Below, piece after piece: positions 10,340 through 22,076 of a stretch of 64,000 nucleotides of DNA (its first letter is position 1; every line of letters begins with the position of its first letter). The position numbers were made by a program, and so were the translations under genes. The notes below the pieces were generated by a model that was given only the letters and a program-made list of their open reading frames with translations, did no database searches and was not told where the DNA came from. The stretch spans positions 50,966,261-51,030,260 of the forward strand of contig CM055102.1 of the NCBI GenBank assembly GCA_029204225.1. Reading direction: 5' to 3'. The DNA comes from Diphasiastrum complanatum. Taxonomy: Eukaryota > Streptophyta > Lycopodiopsida > Lycopodiales > Lycopodiaceae.

Positions 10340-12279
10340 CATGTTGAATATTTAATATCCTAGGAGGGAGATTCTCATATTGTATGGTTGCTAAGGTTTG
10401 GGAGAGTATATCTATACCCTCACACCTCTTGTGTTGACATATTGTGAGTATTGATGATCAATTGTTCTTTTCTTACTACCGTATGATCTTTTATAGGGAT
10501 AAACTTGGAGGCATCTAACTATTTGGTAGACCATTGCTTATTTGAAGATGCTAATGAAACAAATGTTTGATTTAAGGGGCTGCTTTGGTTATTGTTTCTC
10601 TTTGCTTGATTCAAATGATAGGGGTTCTTATTCCAATTCATGAAATATTGCTATGTTTCCAATGTATGTTTAAAAAAAAAAGATAAAAAAATATTCTTTT
10701 AGATGTTATAGAAGAGGTTTAACTATAGCTCCAATAGAGAAATAAAATAGGTAAAAAACAGATAACAATAATTGGGAACTTAATATGATGCATTGACAAT
10801 TGAATTTTGAATCAAAAGGGTTGAAAATCTGACATTGAATTCTCATGTGTGTATTGAATCAATCTAGAAACAAACATAATTTGATCAAGGAATACAATCA
10901 AATTTCTTTTGTTTACCTTCATATCAAGAAAGTTGAAAATGCTACTTAATAGCTACATTTGAGATAACATATAAAATAAGTTGGATTTTTATTTGACTAA
11001 ATAGTGTTTTATAGATATATTTATGAAAAAAAAAAGTTATGTACCTTAATGCAATGATAGAAACATTAGAATTGAATATGAATGTAATTTTTTTGAGTGA
11101 TAATTTTAACTTATTTTACTAGAAATGAGACTAGGAGAAGTAGGAATAACTTCAAATTTAATTTATTTGATTTTGTATTGGATCTTTAAATGGGAGATTG
11201 ATTTTAAAGGGATAACATTTTCACCATATTTTTTGTTTTGTTTTGTGGATCCAATTTATAATTATGGTTAGTAATGGCTTTGCATTACTCCAATTCAGAC
11301 ATCATCTAATATCTTTTGTTGTTAATTGATTTTCATACATTTGAGAAGAGGTTCCACCCATATATAATTTTGTGTTGATGAGTCTTAGAGGTATATATTG
11401 GAAGGGTCTTTTAGATTCTCACCTAGAACTTCATTTCCATCATCTACATTGTAAATGTTGTGATGCTTTATTCTTTTAATTATGTGGGTATTTGTTCTTT
11501 GCTTTGGATATTACAATAATGCTATATCTTCATTTTAAAACTTTTAGATAGGAGGCAAGGAACAACTTTTTACATAAACTTACAATATGAATGAGGTCAT
11601 TAAACACCTTTCGTTAAGAAATAAAGACCTCAATATTCTACACATTATCAAACATTAAGAGTTTTTTATATATAGTTCAAATATAATAATCAAGTAATAG
11701 TTTCAAATAGATGCATGAACTCTCAATTAAGTATTAATATTTTCCACATGTTTGTTGATGTGATGTTATTATTTTTTCATTATGAAGGTAAACATTATTG
11801 ATCCAATGAAGTGACCTCCTTGTAACTCTTATGATACAATCTAAAACATGTGAATCAACTAGCCTTTCAACTTTTTAATTATAGTCAATATGTGATCAGG
11901 TTGAAATTGTCATTTGTCAAATGACATAGAAGGTAAGAGTGAAACATGTCTTTGTATATGTTCACAAGCATGTTCTTGAAATATTCCTACTTTTCAATAA
12001 TATTGTTTAGAAGGAGCCCAAAAAATATCTTTCTATAGAGAATAATTTCAGTTGATTATGGTTGAAACTTGACATCTTAACCTCTTAAGCATGTGACATG
12101 ATTCGTGCTAGATGATAAATGAATTTGTTTGTGTTGAATCCACATTAATGGTCCACACAATCATTATTTGTGATATAGAGTTTTAGTTATGCACGCCAAA
12201 TATGCTTGATTGCTTCCAACGATCATTCAATATTGTAGATTGTTGATAAATGAAGTATCGAGTACACCATACTTCTCCT

Positions 12280-12282
<3 letters not shown>
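10340..12282. other. No recognisable gene
   Basis: Roughly 1.9 kb of AT-rich sequence with frequent stops in all frames, short poly-A runs and no repeat, LTR or domain that I can identify. Confidence 0.6.

Positions 12283-12336
<54 letters not shown>
12283..12336. repeat. (AC)27 microsatellite
   Basis: Perfect AC dinucleotide tract of 54 bp flanked by unique AT-rich sequence. The open frame that runs through it (His-Thr repeats) is an artefact of the repeat. Confidence 0.97.
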
Positions 12337-12339
<3 letters not shown>

Positions 12340-14189
12340 TACAACAAAGACATGCATTACTTTAATGTATACACATTCAATTTACATACAGAAGAAACTA
12401 TCATTTTAGTTAAGTCAAACATGGTCACAAAGCATAAGTTTTTGTAAATATTTACATGGCAACAAGAAAAAAAAAAACCATTTCAATTTTGCCCTAAACC
12501 ATTAACAAACATGGCAATGTGCACGTGAAATTAGCCTATAGTGCATAAACCTTAAGCTAGAAAAAAGGTGGACTTTGTAGTCTAATGATATTTCCTAACT
12601 CACGTATCTTTTACACATAACAGATGGATTCTTATGCATATCCATTTTCAATGTGTTTTCTTCATGAAGTTGCAACCCTTTCCAAAACTAGGATCCCATT
12701 CTTTATACCCAATAGAAGGACTTTTTAAAACACTTGTTATAAGCTATTATCAAAGCATTTTATGCCACCATGAAGTTACAAGCATTCACAACCAAGTAGT
12801 GTTTTTCAACTATCTAGTATTTTTCATAGTTTTCATTAGGTTTTTATGAAAATTAGTCACATATGAACATTGGATATTCATGTTTGAATACCATAGTTAG
12901 TTTATGTCAAAACCATGGTTAAGAAACAATTTCTACTAGATATATATGTCAATTTTATTTGTCTCTTTCTTTAATGTTCTAGCTTACTCATACAAAAAAT
13001 AGTTGCCACATATTTTGCCCATATTTCAGACTACTTAAAAGCAGAATGGGCGATCCACCATTTTTGAGGTGATTATGTTTTGTAGATGCAAATTCTGCTT
13101 CATAATGGGCCTATGAAAAAGACTCAGTTTTGAAAACATTGATTATATTTTTCAAATGCAGATTCTATTATATAATGGTCATGTGAAGAATCAGCCACTA
13201 TCCTATATGCAATGGAATGCAGATGACATTCTGCCCAATAAAGCGTCATAGTCTTGGCCCCTCCGGGCCTCGCCTACGACTCTTTACCGGGCAAAATGTC
13301 ATATACCTAGCTCATTCCATAATACAATATGAATCATCATGTTCAGGTGTAACTTTTAAGCTTTTATTTCATGTAAGAATAAGATGCACTTAAAATGTAT
13401 TAATAGGCTCATGATGAAAAATTAAAATTTGAAATATGCCAATGAAAAAGAAGCTTTTACTCTAAAGAGTAGAGAGTTTTGATGTTCATGTGCTCAAATT
13501 AACTATATCTAACAAGATGATTGCAACATTATCCTTTTAAAACATATTGGGATCAGTACAATTGTCTTTTCATGTGAGCTATATAGCCTTTATGAACTTG
13601 GTGTAAACAAAACACACTTGATCTGTTGAATGACAAATCTGGCAAAAATTAACCTCAAAAAGTGTAAATTCATATAGTGTGGCCTTTGAAAAGCAAAGAG
13701 ACTTATGTTGTGGGTTTAGATCCTTGTGGACTAGCCTGTAAGTATTAATAATATGATAAAAAATTCAAAATTAGAAAGCACTTATTGAAACTTATAAGCC
13801 AAAATTTGTGTGTTTTGTAAATGGCCCTACAAAAGTTGAGAAGACTACTTTATCAACCTAGTATAGCCTTTGAAAGTACAAAGAAATCGCATTTTTGTTG
13901 GTGGTTTCATTATATTTTTAACAATGAACATGCAAAACTTGATTTTTACAAGGGTTTTTTGAATTTTTTTTTGATTTTTTGATTTTTTTGGAGATCTATT
14001 GGGAAGTAAATTTTGTAGGCTTCTATGCAGGATTGGGACAATGTCCCCCTGCCAGTTGTGTGAGAGTTGGTTTCTAGTCGTTTGTGAGAAATCAAAATCT
14101 AATGGTATTTTTCTCACTTTTTCCCTCCAAAATTGCAGATTTCATGGTTTTTTGTGATTCTTTGGTATAGGTGATGTTGTGTCAAGCCC
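12337..14189. other. No recognisable gene apart from the hairpin at 13.2 kb
   Basis: AT-rich intergenic sequence. A 90-codon minus-strand frame at 13845-14117 is rich in Lys and Asn and has no recognisable domain; it may be the flank of Gypsy-2. The notable local feature is the GC-rich inverted repeat at 13212-13320. Confidence 0.5.
13212..13320. repeat. Long imperfect hairpin, GC-rich centre
   Basis: ATGACATTCTGCCC (13223-13236) pairs with GGGCAAAATGTCAT (13289-13302), with one mismatch. Pairing continues outward through ATGGAATG (13212-13219) against CATTCCAT (13313-13320), and inward imperfectly (TAAAG/CTTTA, GTC/GAC) to GGCCC and GGGCC around a short CTCC loop near 13261-13264. The GC content of the centre contrasts with the AT-rich surroundings. 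It could be a small MITE core, a hairpin RNA precursor or a structured insertion. No adjoining gene helps to decide. Confidence 0.6.
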
Positions 14190-14497
14190 TTAGAGGCTGT
14201 CTGAGGTCTCCACTACCTCAAAACACCTCCTTTGCTAGTTTCAAACAGATCAACACTCAGGTGTAGTAATCCAGACACTTTAATCCTTTCAGCCTTATTA
14301 ACTTGACACTTAATGTGTCACATAATGGTCTGCTCCTTTATTAAGTCTAGACCACCAAAAGTTATGTCGTATCAACTCATAGGTCCTATCCACACCAGGA
14401 TGACCAGCACTAGGGCTATCGTGACAGAGATGCGAGATCCTCTTTCACAGCACTTCACAAGCTAGAATAAGAGCCTTGCCATTTCTCATCACTATTT
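14190..14497 (-). pseudogene. Gypsy-2 integrase zinc-binding region
   Basis: Read on the minus strand: CHDSPSAGHPGVDRTYELIR, HNFWWSRL, then AERIKVSGLLH. These are the HHCC domain and the start of the core as in Ty3/gypsy integrases (family: H-D-S-P-x-A-G-H-P-G). The cysteine pair is damaged by stops. No catalytic core follows to the left. It is the part of Gypsy-2 on the far side of Copia-A. Confidence 0.75.
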
Positions 14498-15749
14498 TGT
14501 TGGAGAAAGAGAGTGTGTGAGTGTGAGAAACAAAAATAGCTAAAAAAGAAAACGAACACGAAAAGAAGCGAACTCAAAACACGAACGATAAGCAAACTCG
14601 AAACTCGAACGAGAAACGAACTCGAACAAAAAGTGTTCGTGCACAATGGAATGAGCTATATTACTCTTTCCCTAAGCATGACTACGCCTATCAAGGAACA
14701 AACAGAACGTTAGTGATAGAAATCACGGTCGATCTGATTATGTAGCCAAACATTTAACAAAACATCAGAAGAATAATTTGTCGCGAACAACTAGACAAAT
14801 TATTAGTCGTGAATGATTCATGATCAGCTAAGCTAGACTGAGGTCGACTGATAATCAGTCGCAAAATTAGTTGTGAAAGGCAAGACTAAATATTAGTCAT
14901 CAACAACTAGACTAATAATAATTTGCTAAGAATAGATTACCAAATTGAGCAACAAGAGAGTCAGATAGAATGAAGAAAAGCATAGCAATATCGACACAAA
15001 TCTGAACACAAAAAAACACAGTTGTTATCAGATTAAGTATAGCAAAATATACATGTCAATAATGCTGTGGAGCACAAGACAATAGCGGACGAAACCGCGT
15101 GCTCTACAAAGCTAATTCACTCTGTAAAAGGAATGAACCTATTACTGACAATACAAAAGAATCAATGCGCAAGGCATCTACTTTGTCTATTTCTGATAAG
15201 CTTTTGATACTATTATTTTATACACACTAGATAAATAGATGGTATCCAACATATATACATAATTTTACAGGTGTGCAGATGAAGAAAGTACAAAGTGGAT
15301 GTGCTGCCTATTGGAGATCGTGGGTGGTTGCTGTCGTTGTCAAATGTGTTAGCACAGTTGCATGGGATGAGCGTGAAAAAGCTGCGACATCAGCTTTTGC
15401 TGAAATGAACATTGGTGAAGATGCGAAAAATGTGACACTCTGACAAAATGCCTTAGGATTTGATTTACAGGGTGCCTTCACTTTTTCTAGGTCACCTTCG
15501 ACATTTTGTAAGGCAGTGTCGCCTTTTTCGTCTGTCACAAATCACGTGAAAAAACACAATGTCACGTTTTTCGTCTTTTTTTTTTTGCCTATGAGAATTT
15601 ACTTGTATTTATGCAGACAATTGCATTTTATTCGTCTGTCTTATTTTACATATAAATATGCAGACTGCGCGACAACATGAGAAAAAATGCAGCATGAATG
15701 GAGGCAGATTAAAATAGGATTTAGGAGAGTAGAGGAGATAAATCCAACA
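14498..15749 (-). repeat. Copia-A 3' LTR (1252 bp)
   Basis: TG...CA ends on both strands. Compared with the 5' LTR it has an extra block of roughly 170 bp (about 14630-14790) and scattered substitutions; by eye the shared part is a little over 90% identical, which indicates an older insertion than Copia-B. Recurrent GTCGCGAA- and AGTCGTGAA-like motifs occur in the first half. Confidence 0.92.
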
Positions 15750-15760
15750 CTCCCTCTTAA
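15750..15760 (-). other. Copia-A polypurine tract
   Basis: On the minus strand this reads as a purine run ending GAGGGAG immediately before the 3' LTR TGTTGGA. The same PPT-LTR junction type occurs at 58553-58563 (plus) and 38603-38612 (minus). Confidence 0.8.
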
Positions 15761-15861
15761 TCTAGATCCGTGAATGCCTTGATCTTCATACTAAGCAATG
15801 CAAAAAATTTGTTGTGTGCATTAACACTTAATGCCTTCGTGAATATATTTGCAACCATGTC

Positions 15862-16863
15862 CTACGTTCTGCAGTACGTTAAGCTCACCTCCTTGTTGAG
15901 AACCTTGCCCCTGATGTAGTGATATTTGATTTCAATGTGCTTACTCCTAGAGTGAAATCTAAGATTGGCTGATAAGGCAATAGCACTCTGATTATCACAT
16001 AATAAAATTGTAGTGTTGTATTGATATAGATTAATGTCTGACAGTAAATTTCTCAACCAAAACGCTTCCTTGATAGATTGAGAGGCACAAATGTATTCTG
16101 CTTTTGTAGAAGAAAGTGCGATAGAGGTTTGCTTACGATCGTTCCATGAGATAGGACCGCCATTGAAGAAGAATGTAAATCCAGATGTGGACTTACGATT
16201 GTCTACATCTCCTCCCCAGCTTGCATCAGAATATCCACTGAGCTGATGAAGATTGTCGTTGCTAACATCTCCATAGCAGATGCACTGGTCCATAGTAGCT
16301 TGAATATATCTCATGACTCTTATGAAAGCCTTCCAATGGGTAATGCCAGGATTAGCCATATATTGGCTAAGTGAGCTTACTACAAAAGAGATATTTGGTT
16401 TTGTACAGACCATTACGTACATGAGAGATCCAAGTATCGATCGATAAGGATACTCTCTCAAATGCTCCTCTTCATGCTTGGTCTGGGGACATTGGTCCTT
16501 TGACAAATGCAGGCCTGAATTCATTGGTGAGTGAGCTAATTTACAATTCATTAGATTGTATCTGTTAAGAACATTGTGAAGATACCTTTGTTGAGTGATG
16601 TAAATCAGTCATCTTGCTCTGTCTTTGTGGATCTTAATGCCCAGAGAGAAGTGAGCTTCACCCAGATCAGTCATGTCGAACTCTGAAAATTGCATCTGCT
16701 TAGAATCCTTGACCAAATTGGTATTGTTGCTGAAGAGCAACATACCATCCACGTATAAGGTGATGATAATGAAGGATTGCTGCACTGACTTGGAATAGAT
16801 GTTGCAATCAGCAGTGCTTGGTTTGAATCCTTGTTCGATGAGGAATGTGTTAATCCTCTGAAA
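15862..16863 (-). pseudogene. Copia-A RT C-terminal half and RNase H
   Basis: The RT palm between 16552 and 16863 carries LYVDGMLLFSNN (near 16741-16760) where active copia RTs have Y-V-D-D: the second catalytic aspartate is glycine. The open frame 16551-15862 (229 codons) covers the linker (YRSILGSLMYVM, ISFVVSSLSQYMANPGITHW), then RNase H: GYSDASWGGDVDNRKSTSGF, SIALSSTKAEYICASQSIKE and LCDNQSAIALSANLRFHSRS, up to HYIRGKVLNKEV. RNase H motifs look intact; the RT cannot be active. Confidence 0.92.
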
Positions 16864-17331
16864 TCAAGCTCTGGTAGACTGTTTCAAGCCATAAAGTGCT
16901 TTGTAGAGTTTACAGACATGATTCTTCATACCTTTCAGAAAGTATTTTTTGGGCTGGATCATGTAGATGTCTTCTTGTATAACTCCATTCAGATAGGCTG
17001 TTTGTACATCAAGTTGATGTACTTTAAGGTCGGCAGTTGTAGCATAAGACAGGAGTGTCCGGATCGACAAATGCTTGACTATTAGACTGAAAGTCTCGAT
17101 GTAGTCGATGTTGGGGATATGAGTGAATCCTCGTGCTACCATTCTTGCCTTCCTACGATCGATTGCTCCGTTGGCATGGTATTTGATCTTAAAGATCCAT
17201 TTGCAATCAATGATATTGCAGCCAATAGGAGCTTTGACTAGTGACCACGTCTGGTTCTTGATCAGAGAGGAATACTCTCTGTCCATAGCTTAACTCTAGA
17301 GATCAGAGTTTGGTTGGTTGAGTGCATCTTC
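16864..17331 (-). pseudogene. Copia-A reverse transcriptase, N-terminal half
   Basis: Frame 17286-16864 (140 codons), just beyond the Copia-B insertion at 17332. It has NQTWSLVKAPIGCNIIDCKW, IFKIKYHANGAIDRRKARMV, ARGFTHIPNIDYIETFS, LDVQTAYLNGVIQEDIYM and YKALYGLKQSTRA, the standard copia RT blocks. The aspartate in LDVQTAYLNG is the first catalytic one. A stop follows TRA where the family has R-A-W. RT copies the RNA into cDNA. Confidence 0.9.
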
Positions 17332-18021
17332 TGTGAAAGTACTGTACTTTAGGACCATAAATGGATCTACAAAAGATCCACAAGAGTGATTGGATGCTTG
17401 CTTAACACTCTATCAAAAAACTAGACACAAAAAAGTTGATCTAGATTGGCAATTTGACAAACAACAAGCACTAACAATCAAAAGCATTGATAAACATTGA
17501 AATCCGAGCCCACACGTGTGTACTACAGGCTGTAGTATGGCCTTCAACCTGAGAAACAAGTAGAAATTGATTTGATCTCATTTGGATCACAAAAACTCAA
17601 TGTACATAGTGAACTAGCTTGAGATTGCCAATGAGCTCCAAAATTTTTCTATCTTCTCACTATGGAGAGAGGGAATACATAGCAAATTCGACTTCCTTCT
17701 TGAAGTTAGGTGGATTTCCAGCATGTAATAAGGAAGTTCACTCACTCTCCTTGACCTAAAATGAAACCCTAGTCTATTTCCTAGAGTTATGCTTGGTAGG
17801 TAGCTAGTTGGTCAAATTTTCACCTTAAACTTAGGTGTAGGTCCTATAAAGTAGGGATGGCCACCAAATAGACATGACCAAATCTCTTGACTTGACCTAA
17901 CCTACATTAGGATGGGTTTCCCATGTGGCATCATGGCCTCACATGTGTGGGACCCACTTGTGTACACAATTTACACTATTCTACATGGTTTTTGATCAAG
18001 CTAGAATTGCAATTCTTCACA
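17332..18021 (-). repeat. Copia-B 3' LTR (690 bp)
   Basis: Starts TGTGAAAGTACTG and ends AATTCTTCACA on the plus strand. It contains CACACGTGTG near 17511-17520 and a related CACATGTGTG near 17940. It has the same length as its partner. Confidence 0.96.
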
Positions 18022-18030
18022 CTCCTCCTC
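18022..18030 (-). other. Copia-B polypurine tract
   Basis: GAGGAGGAG on the minus strand, directly before the 3' LTR. Confidence 0.85.
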
Positions 18031-18231
18031 AAATTTAGCTTGATCTATTTACAACTCTCTTGATAGATCAATGAAAGCTTTTAGAAGTGTCTAAAAAATC
18101 CAGCTACAAAGAAGGAACTTTTGAGACTCCAATAGAGAATGATGTCCATGAAGGATCTTTCATCACCTCTTAGAGGATCCCTTACAAGATGTTCCATAAA
18201 TGTGTCTATATACATGTAGCACACTTCAAAA

Positions 18232-19647
18232 CTAAACATCATGCCAAGCCATGGATTCCAAGGCATTTTGTGCACTTGAAGATACATCAATTAAAATATT
18301 AAGTGCATAAATAATGTTGCCAAAGACAACTTGTCTTGCTTGATCCATATGATTGAGCCTAGATGGCTCCATCTTGATACTCAAGGTTCTTCTTGGAGTC
18401 CTAGGGTCTTGAGCTTGCTCCTCCACTTGAATTGACTTCAAACCATCAATGAATTGAATAAGGTGTTGATCCAAAGGTGCTTCTTCAAGTTTACAAATCT
18501 TCCACTCTTGAAAGATCACATTTCCACCATTGACAAATTCTTTGGCTGAAAACAAGTAGATTCTACAATCTCTACTTGAAGAGCAAAACACTACCATTAT
18601 TCCTATCATTGAAATAGGATAATCTTTGGTCCTTACATTGGAATGATCATGCTCAAAGCATGTGGACCCAAAGATTTCCAATACAAATGATGTTTCATCT
18701 TTTATGACACTATTCAAACTATTACAAAAATACTTATCCAATGAAATTGCTTTATCCACAACAAATGTAGATTTCAAAGCATCCCATTTCATTGTCTTGT
18801 CATACAAAGTAATAAACACCATGAATCTTAAAGGTAAGAAACAAGTCACCTCATGTCTACTAATACTTTCCAAAAAGTATTCAAAGATAGTAGACTCTCC
18901 AATGCTCACCCCCCTTGCAAGATGCACACTTGAATGGACAATTTGCATGCAATTTGATGACTCGGACATTGTCATTGAGGACTCCCTTGGAACTCTCATG
19001 CTTTGAGACTGATCCTCAAGATCTTCCTCCTTTTGATGCTCCTCCTCAATGCAAGCAAGATCACACTTTGCCAAGATCTCCTCTTGAGTGATCTCCTCCT
19101 TTGCCAAGCTCATTCTTTCAAAAGCAACACTAGCTTCCAACTTAAACAATCTTCCATGTTTAAATCCCTTTGCAATGCAAACATCATTCTTCAAGATGAA
19201 GCAAACACCATGCTTAAAGTGGACATCCAAACCATTTTCTAAGAGTAGACCAACAGTAAGCATATTCTTGGTGATTGATGGTACATAAAGGACATTTTCT
19301 AGATCCATGCATTTTGAGGATTCTAGATACAAAGAGATGGTGCCAACACCATCTATCCTACACTCTTCATCATTTGTAGTAAAGACAAACTTTTTAGCAT
19401 CATTGAAAGAGTGTAAGGTTGAGAAAAAGTCCTTTTCACAAGACATGTGGGAGCTAGCCCCACTGTCGATCCACCAATTGTCTCTTGAATTGCTATTGCT
19501 TGTTGGTGAGGATGTAGATGCCATCAAGAATACATCTACTTCATCCTCCTCCTCCTTTGCAAGGTTTCCTTGTTTGTCCTCCTCCACTTGTGCTCTTAGC
19601 CTCTTGTAGCATTCAGATGCATAATGCCCCTTCCACAAAAGAAGCAT
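18232..19647 (-). pseudogene. Copia-B protease, pre-integrase and scrambled C-terminal region
   Basis: A 471-codon frame. Residues 6-14 (KGHYASECY) finish the gag zinc knuckle. Residues 58-69 (WWIDSGASSHMS) are an intact copia protease active-site box. LENVLYVPSITKNML is at 116-130 and CIAKGFKHGRLFKL at 157-170 (pre-integrase). After about residue 190 the expected HHCC domain is missing. Residues about 295-385 look like a worn integrase C-terminus (FGSTCFEHDHSN, CRIYLFSAKEFVNGGNVIF), followed by a linker with QDPRTPRRT. Integrase catalytic residues, RT and RNase H are absent. The long open frame after the deletion is unusual. Confidence 0.85.
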
Positions 19648-20404
19648 TTCTGCTTTGACTTGTCCTTTGAGCTTGATGCATCATCCTCTTCTTTGGCCTC
19701 CTTTGGATGCTTCTTCTTTCCATTGGTCTTCTTTTTGCCCTTGAATGAGAAATTGGCTTTCTCATCACCATCCTGCAACGACAAGGAACTCATCCTAGAT
19801 TTTGCATGGAGCATCCTACACTCTTCAACCACTAATATACTATGAAGTTTTTCTATAGTTGGCAAAGTGTCTTGGATGGCAAAACTTTGGACCAAATTTG
19901 CAAAGTCATCTCCTAGACCATTAAGGACAATTTGTACAAGCTCTCCATCATGAATTTCTCTCCAATGGAAGCCAACTCCCTATTTAGAGACTTGATTCTG
20001 AGTACATAATCCTGTGCACTCTCCTCACTTCTCCTCATGCTTTGCAAAATTTGATTTCTAAGCATAAGAACTCTAGAAGTGTTGCTAGACTCATAGATTG
20101 ATTTTAAAGACTCCCAAGCCTCTTTAGCATTAGTACAAGCTGATACTTCTCTCAACAAATCATTGCTCACATTCATCTTCACACAATGAAGTGCAAGCCT
20201 AGATCTCTTCTTGTATCTAGCTAACTCCTGTGCACCTAGAGGTTCATCTTCATCTTCAATCAAGAACTCATAAAGGTCTTGGAGCACTAAGAGTGACTCC
20301 ATTATAACCTTCCAAATAGCATAATTTGTAGAATTCAACTTCTCACTAGCTTCTAGAAGGTATGCTCTAGCAGATCCCATCTTACTAGTGACTTCTACAA
20401 ACAA
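19596..20404 (-). pseudogene. Copia-B gag
   Basis: Frames 20404-19913 (163 codons) and 19895-19596 (99 codons). The first reads from MFVEVTSKMGSARAY through NYAIWKVIMESLL, LARYKKRSRLALHCVKM, AWESLKSIYESSNTSRVL and RIKSLNRELASIGEKF. The second has DTLPTIEKLHSILVVEE and a Lys-rich stretch, then KCFFCGRG, the first half of the zinc knuckle. The second half (GHYASEC) lies in the next frame at about 19615-19630, so the CX2CX4HX4C box is broken by a small deletion and frameshift. Particle assembly would need Gag supplied by another element. Confidence 0.88.
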
Positions 20405-21174
20405 GAAATAGATTTGATTGACTTGAAACTCACAAAGGTCTCACACTTGCAGTGTTTCACTCAAATTTGATTTCTAATCCAACAAATGGACTTATAATCA
20501 CAGTTCTATCACTCCCTCACAAAGCTAGAATGAAAATAAGATGAAGTGAAAACTACTTTCAAACAAATCTTGCCAAGAAATGGATTTGATTGTCTCTAAA
20601 AACTCACTAAGGTCTCTCTCTTGTAGTTTTTCACTCAAATTAGATTTCTAATCCAACAAATGGACTTATAATCTCAGTTCTAGCACTCCCTCACAAAGTT
20701 GGAATGAAGATAAGATGATGTGAAATCTACTTACAATCAAATCTTGCCAAATTTGGCTATTTTTGGACCAAAAAAATGACTTAATCTCTTTCTTTCTTCT
20801 TGGTGTACTTTCAAGACCTGTTTTTAACCTTAATAGGACTTGAACTCAGCCTAGATTAATTAGATTCCATGAAACAAATTCAAATCTAATCAATGGCAAA
20901 TGATCTTGGTAGATTATCCTAGGATCTCCACCAAAAATTACACCAATAGCTCACAAATTGAATTTTTTTGGATCAAATGAATACCATGCATTAAATGCAG
21001 GTTCAGAGGTGCCCACACATGTGTACAGTACGGATTTGGACCCCTACCAAGTTTGGGATCAAATCTCCTCACCAAAATCAAGATTCTAGCTTGCCCTCTC
21101 AATACTAGCTTTTAGCACCAAAACTTGCTAAAAATGGATTTGCATTAGATCAATGGCTTATGCTCTTGTACTTG

Positions 21175-21186
21175 GCTCTGATACCA
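21175..21186 (-). other. Copia-B primer binding site
   Basis: On the minus strand TGGTATCAGAGC, the exact initiator Met-tRNA complement, with no gap to the 5' LTR. Confidence 0.93.
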
Positions 21187-21876
21187 TGTGAAAGTACTGT
21201 ACTTTAGGACCATAAATGGATCTACAAAATATCCACAAGAGTGATTGAATGCTTGCTTAACACTCTATCAAAAAACTAGACACAAAAAAGTTGATCTAGA
21301 TTGGCAATTTGACAAACAACAAGCACTAACAATCAAAAGCATTGATAAACATTGAAATACGAGCCCACACGTGTGTACTACAGGCTGTAGTACGGCCTTC
21401 AACCTGAGAAACAAGTAGAAATTGATTTGGTCTCATTTGGATCACAAAAACTCAATGTACATAGTGAACTAGCTTGAGATTGCCAATGAGCTCCAAAAAT
21501 TTTCTATCTTCTCACTATGGAGAGAGGGAATACATAGCAAATTCGACTTCCTTCTTGAAGTTAGGTGGATTTCCAGCATGTAATAAGGAAGTTAACTCAC
21601 TCTCCTTGACCTAAAATGAAACCCTAGTCTATTTCCTAGAGTTATGCTTGGTAGGTAGCTAGTTGGTCAAATTTTCACCTTAAACTTAGGTGTAGGTCCT
21701 ATAAAGTAGGGATGGCCACCAAATAGACATGACCAAATCTCTTGACTTGACCTAACCTACATTAGGATGGGTTTCCCATGTGGCATCATGGCCTCACATG
21801 TGTGGGACCCACTTGTGTACACAATTTACACTATTCTACATGGTTTTTGATCAAGCTAGAATTGCAATTCTTCACA
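21187..21876 (-). repeat. Copia-B 5' LTR (690 bp)
   Basis: Same length as the 3' LTR, with about seven substitutions by eye. It begins immediately after the primer site and ends at the TCTTC target duplication. Confidence 0.96.
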
Positions 21877-22076
21877 TCTTCGACTGTCGTCAGTTCCTGT
21901 ATCAAGAGATATACAGACTCAGGAGTATACCTTGTGGGTTGTGTGTGCACTCGGCTTGATCTTTTGAAAGGATTCGACTGATGAACCACTCATGGGACTT
22001 GTTGCTGGGTAGCAACGTCTTTGTCTGATTCGCTATCAAAAAGTGGATCAACAATAGACACGCCTGAGCCTGAAGC

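Larger units (their letters stand above)
17332..21876 (-). mobile_element. Copia-B: young, coding-deleted copia element nested in Copia-A
   Basis: Two 690-bp LTRs (17332-18021 and 21187-21876) bound a 3165-bp interior. Ends are TGTGAA...TTCACA. A perfect 5-bp target duplication TCTTC flanks it (17327-17331 and 21877-21881), within Copia-A between integrase and RT. Primer site and polypurine tract both abut the LTRs. By eye I count about seven differences between the LTRs (about 99% identity), so it is recent. The interior keeps gag pieces, a zinc-knuckle region, protease and pre-integrase, but has no integrase core, reverse transcriptase or RNase H, and gag is frame-broken. It must have been moved by proteins from another element; Copia-J (53160-56164) has a homologous LTR and the missing domains. 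Confidence 0.96.

Noticed and set aside
12250-12447. Frame with a His-Thr repeat
   Set aside because: It is produced by the (AC)27 microsatellite.
15308-15538. Minus-strand frames in Copia-A LTRs (also 25059-25313)
   Set aside because: The same frame appears in both LTRs because they are copies of each other; it has no known domain and no start context, so coding is not supported.
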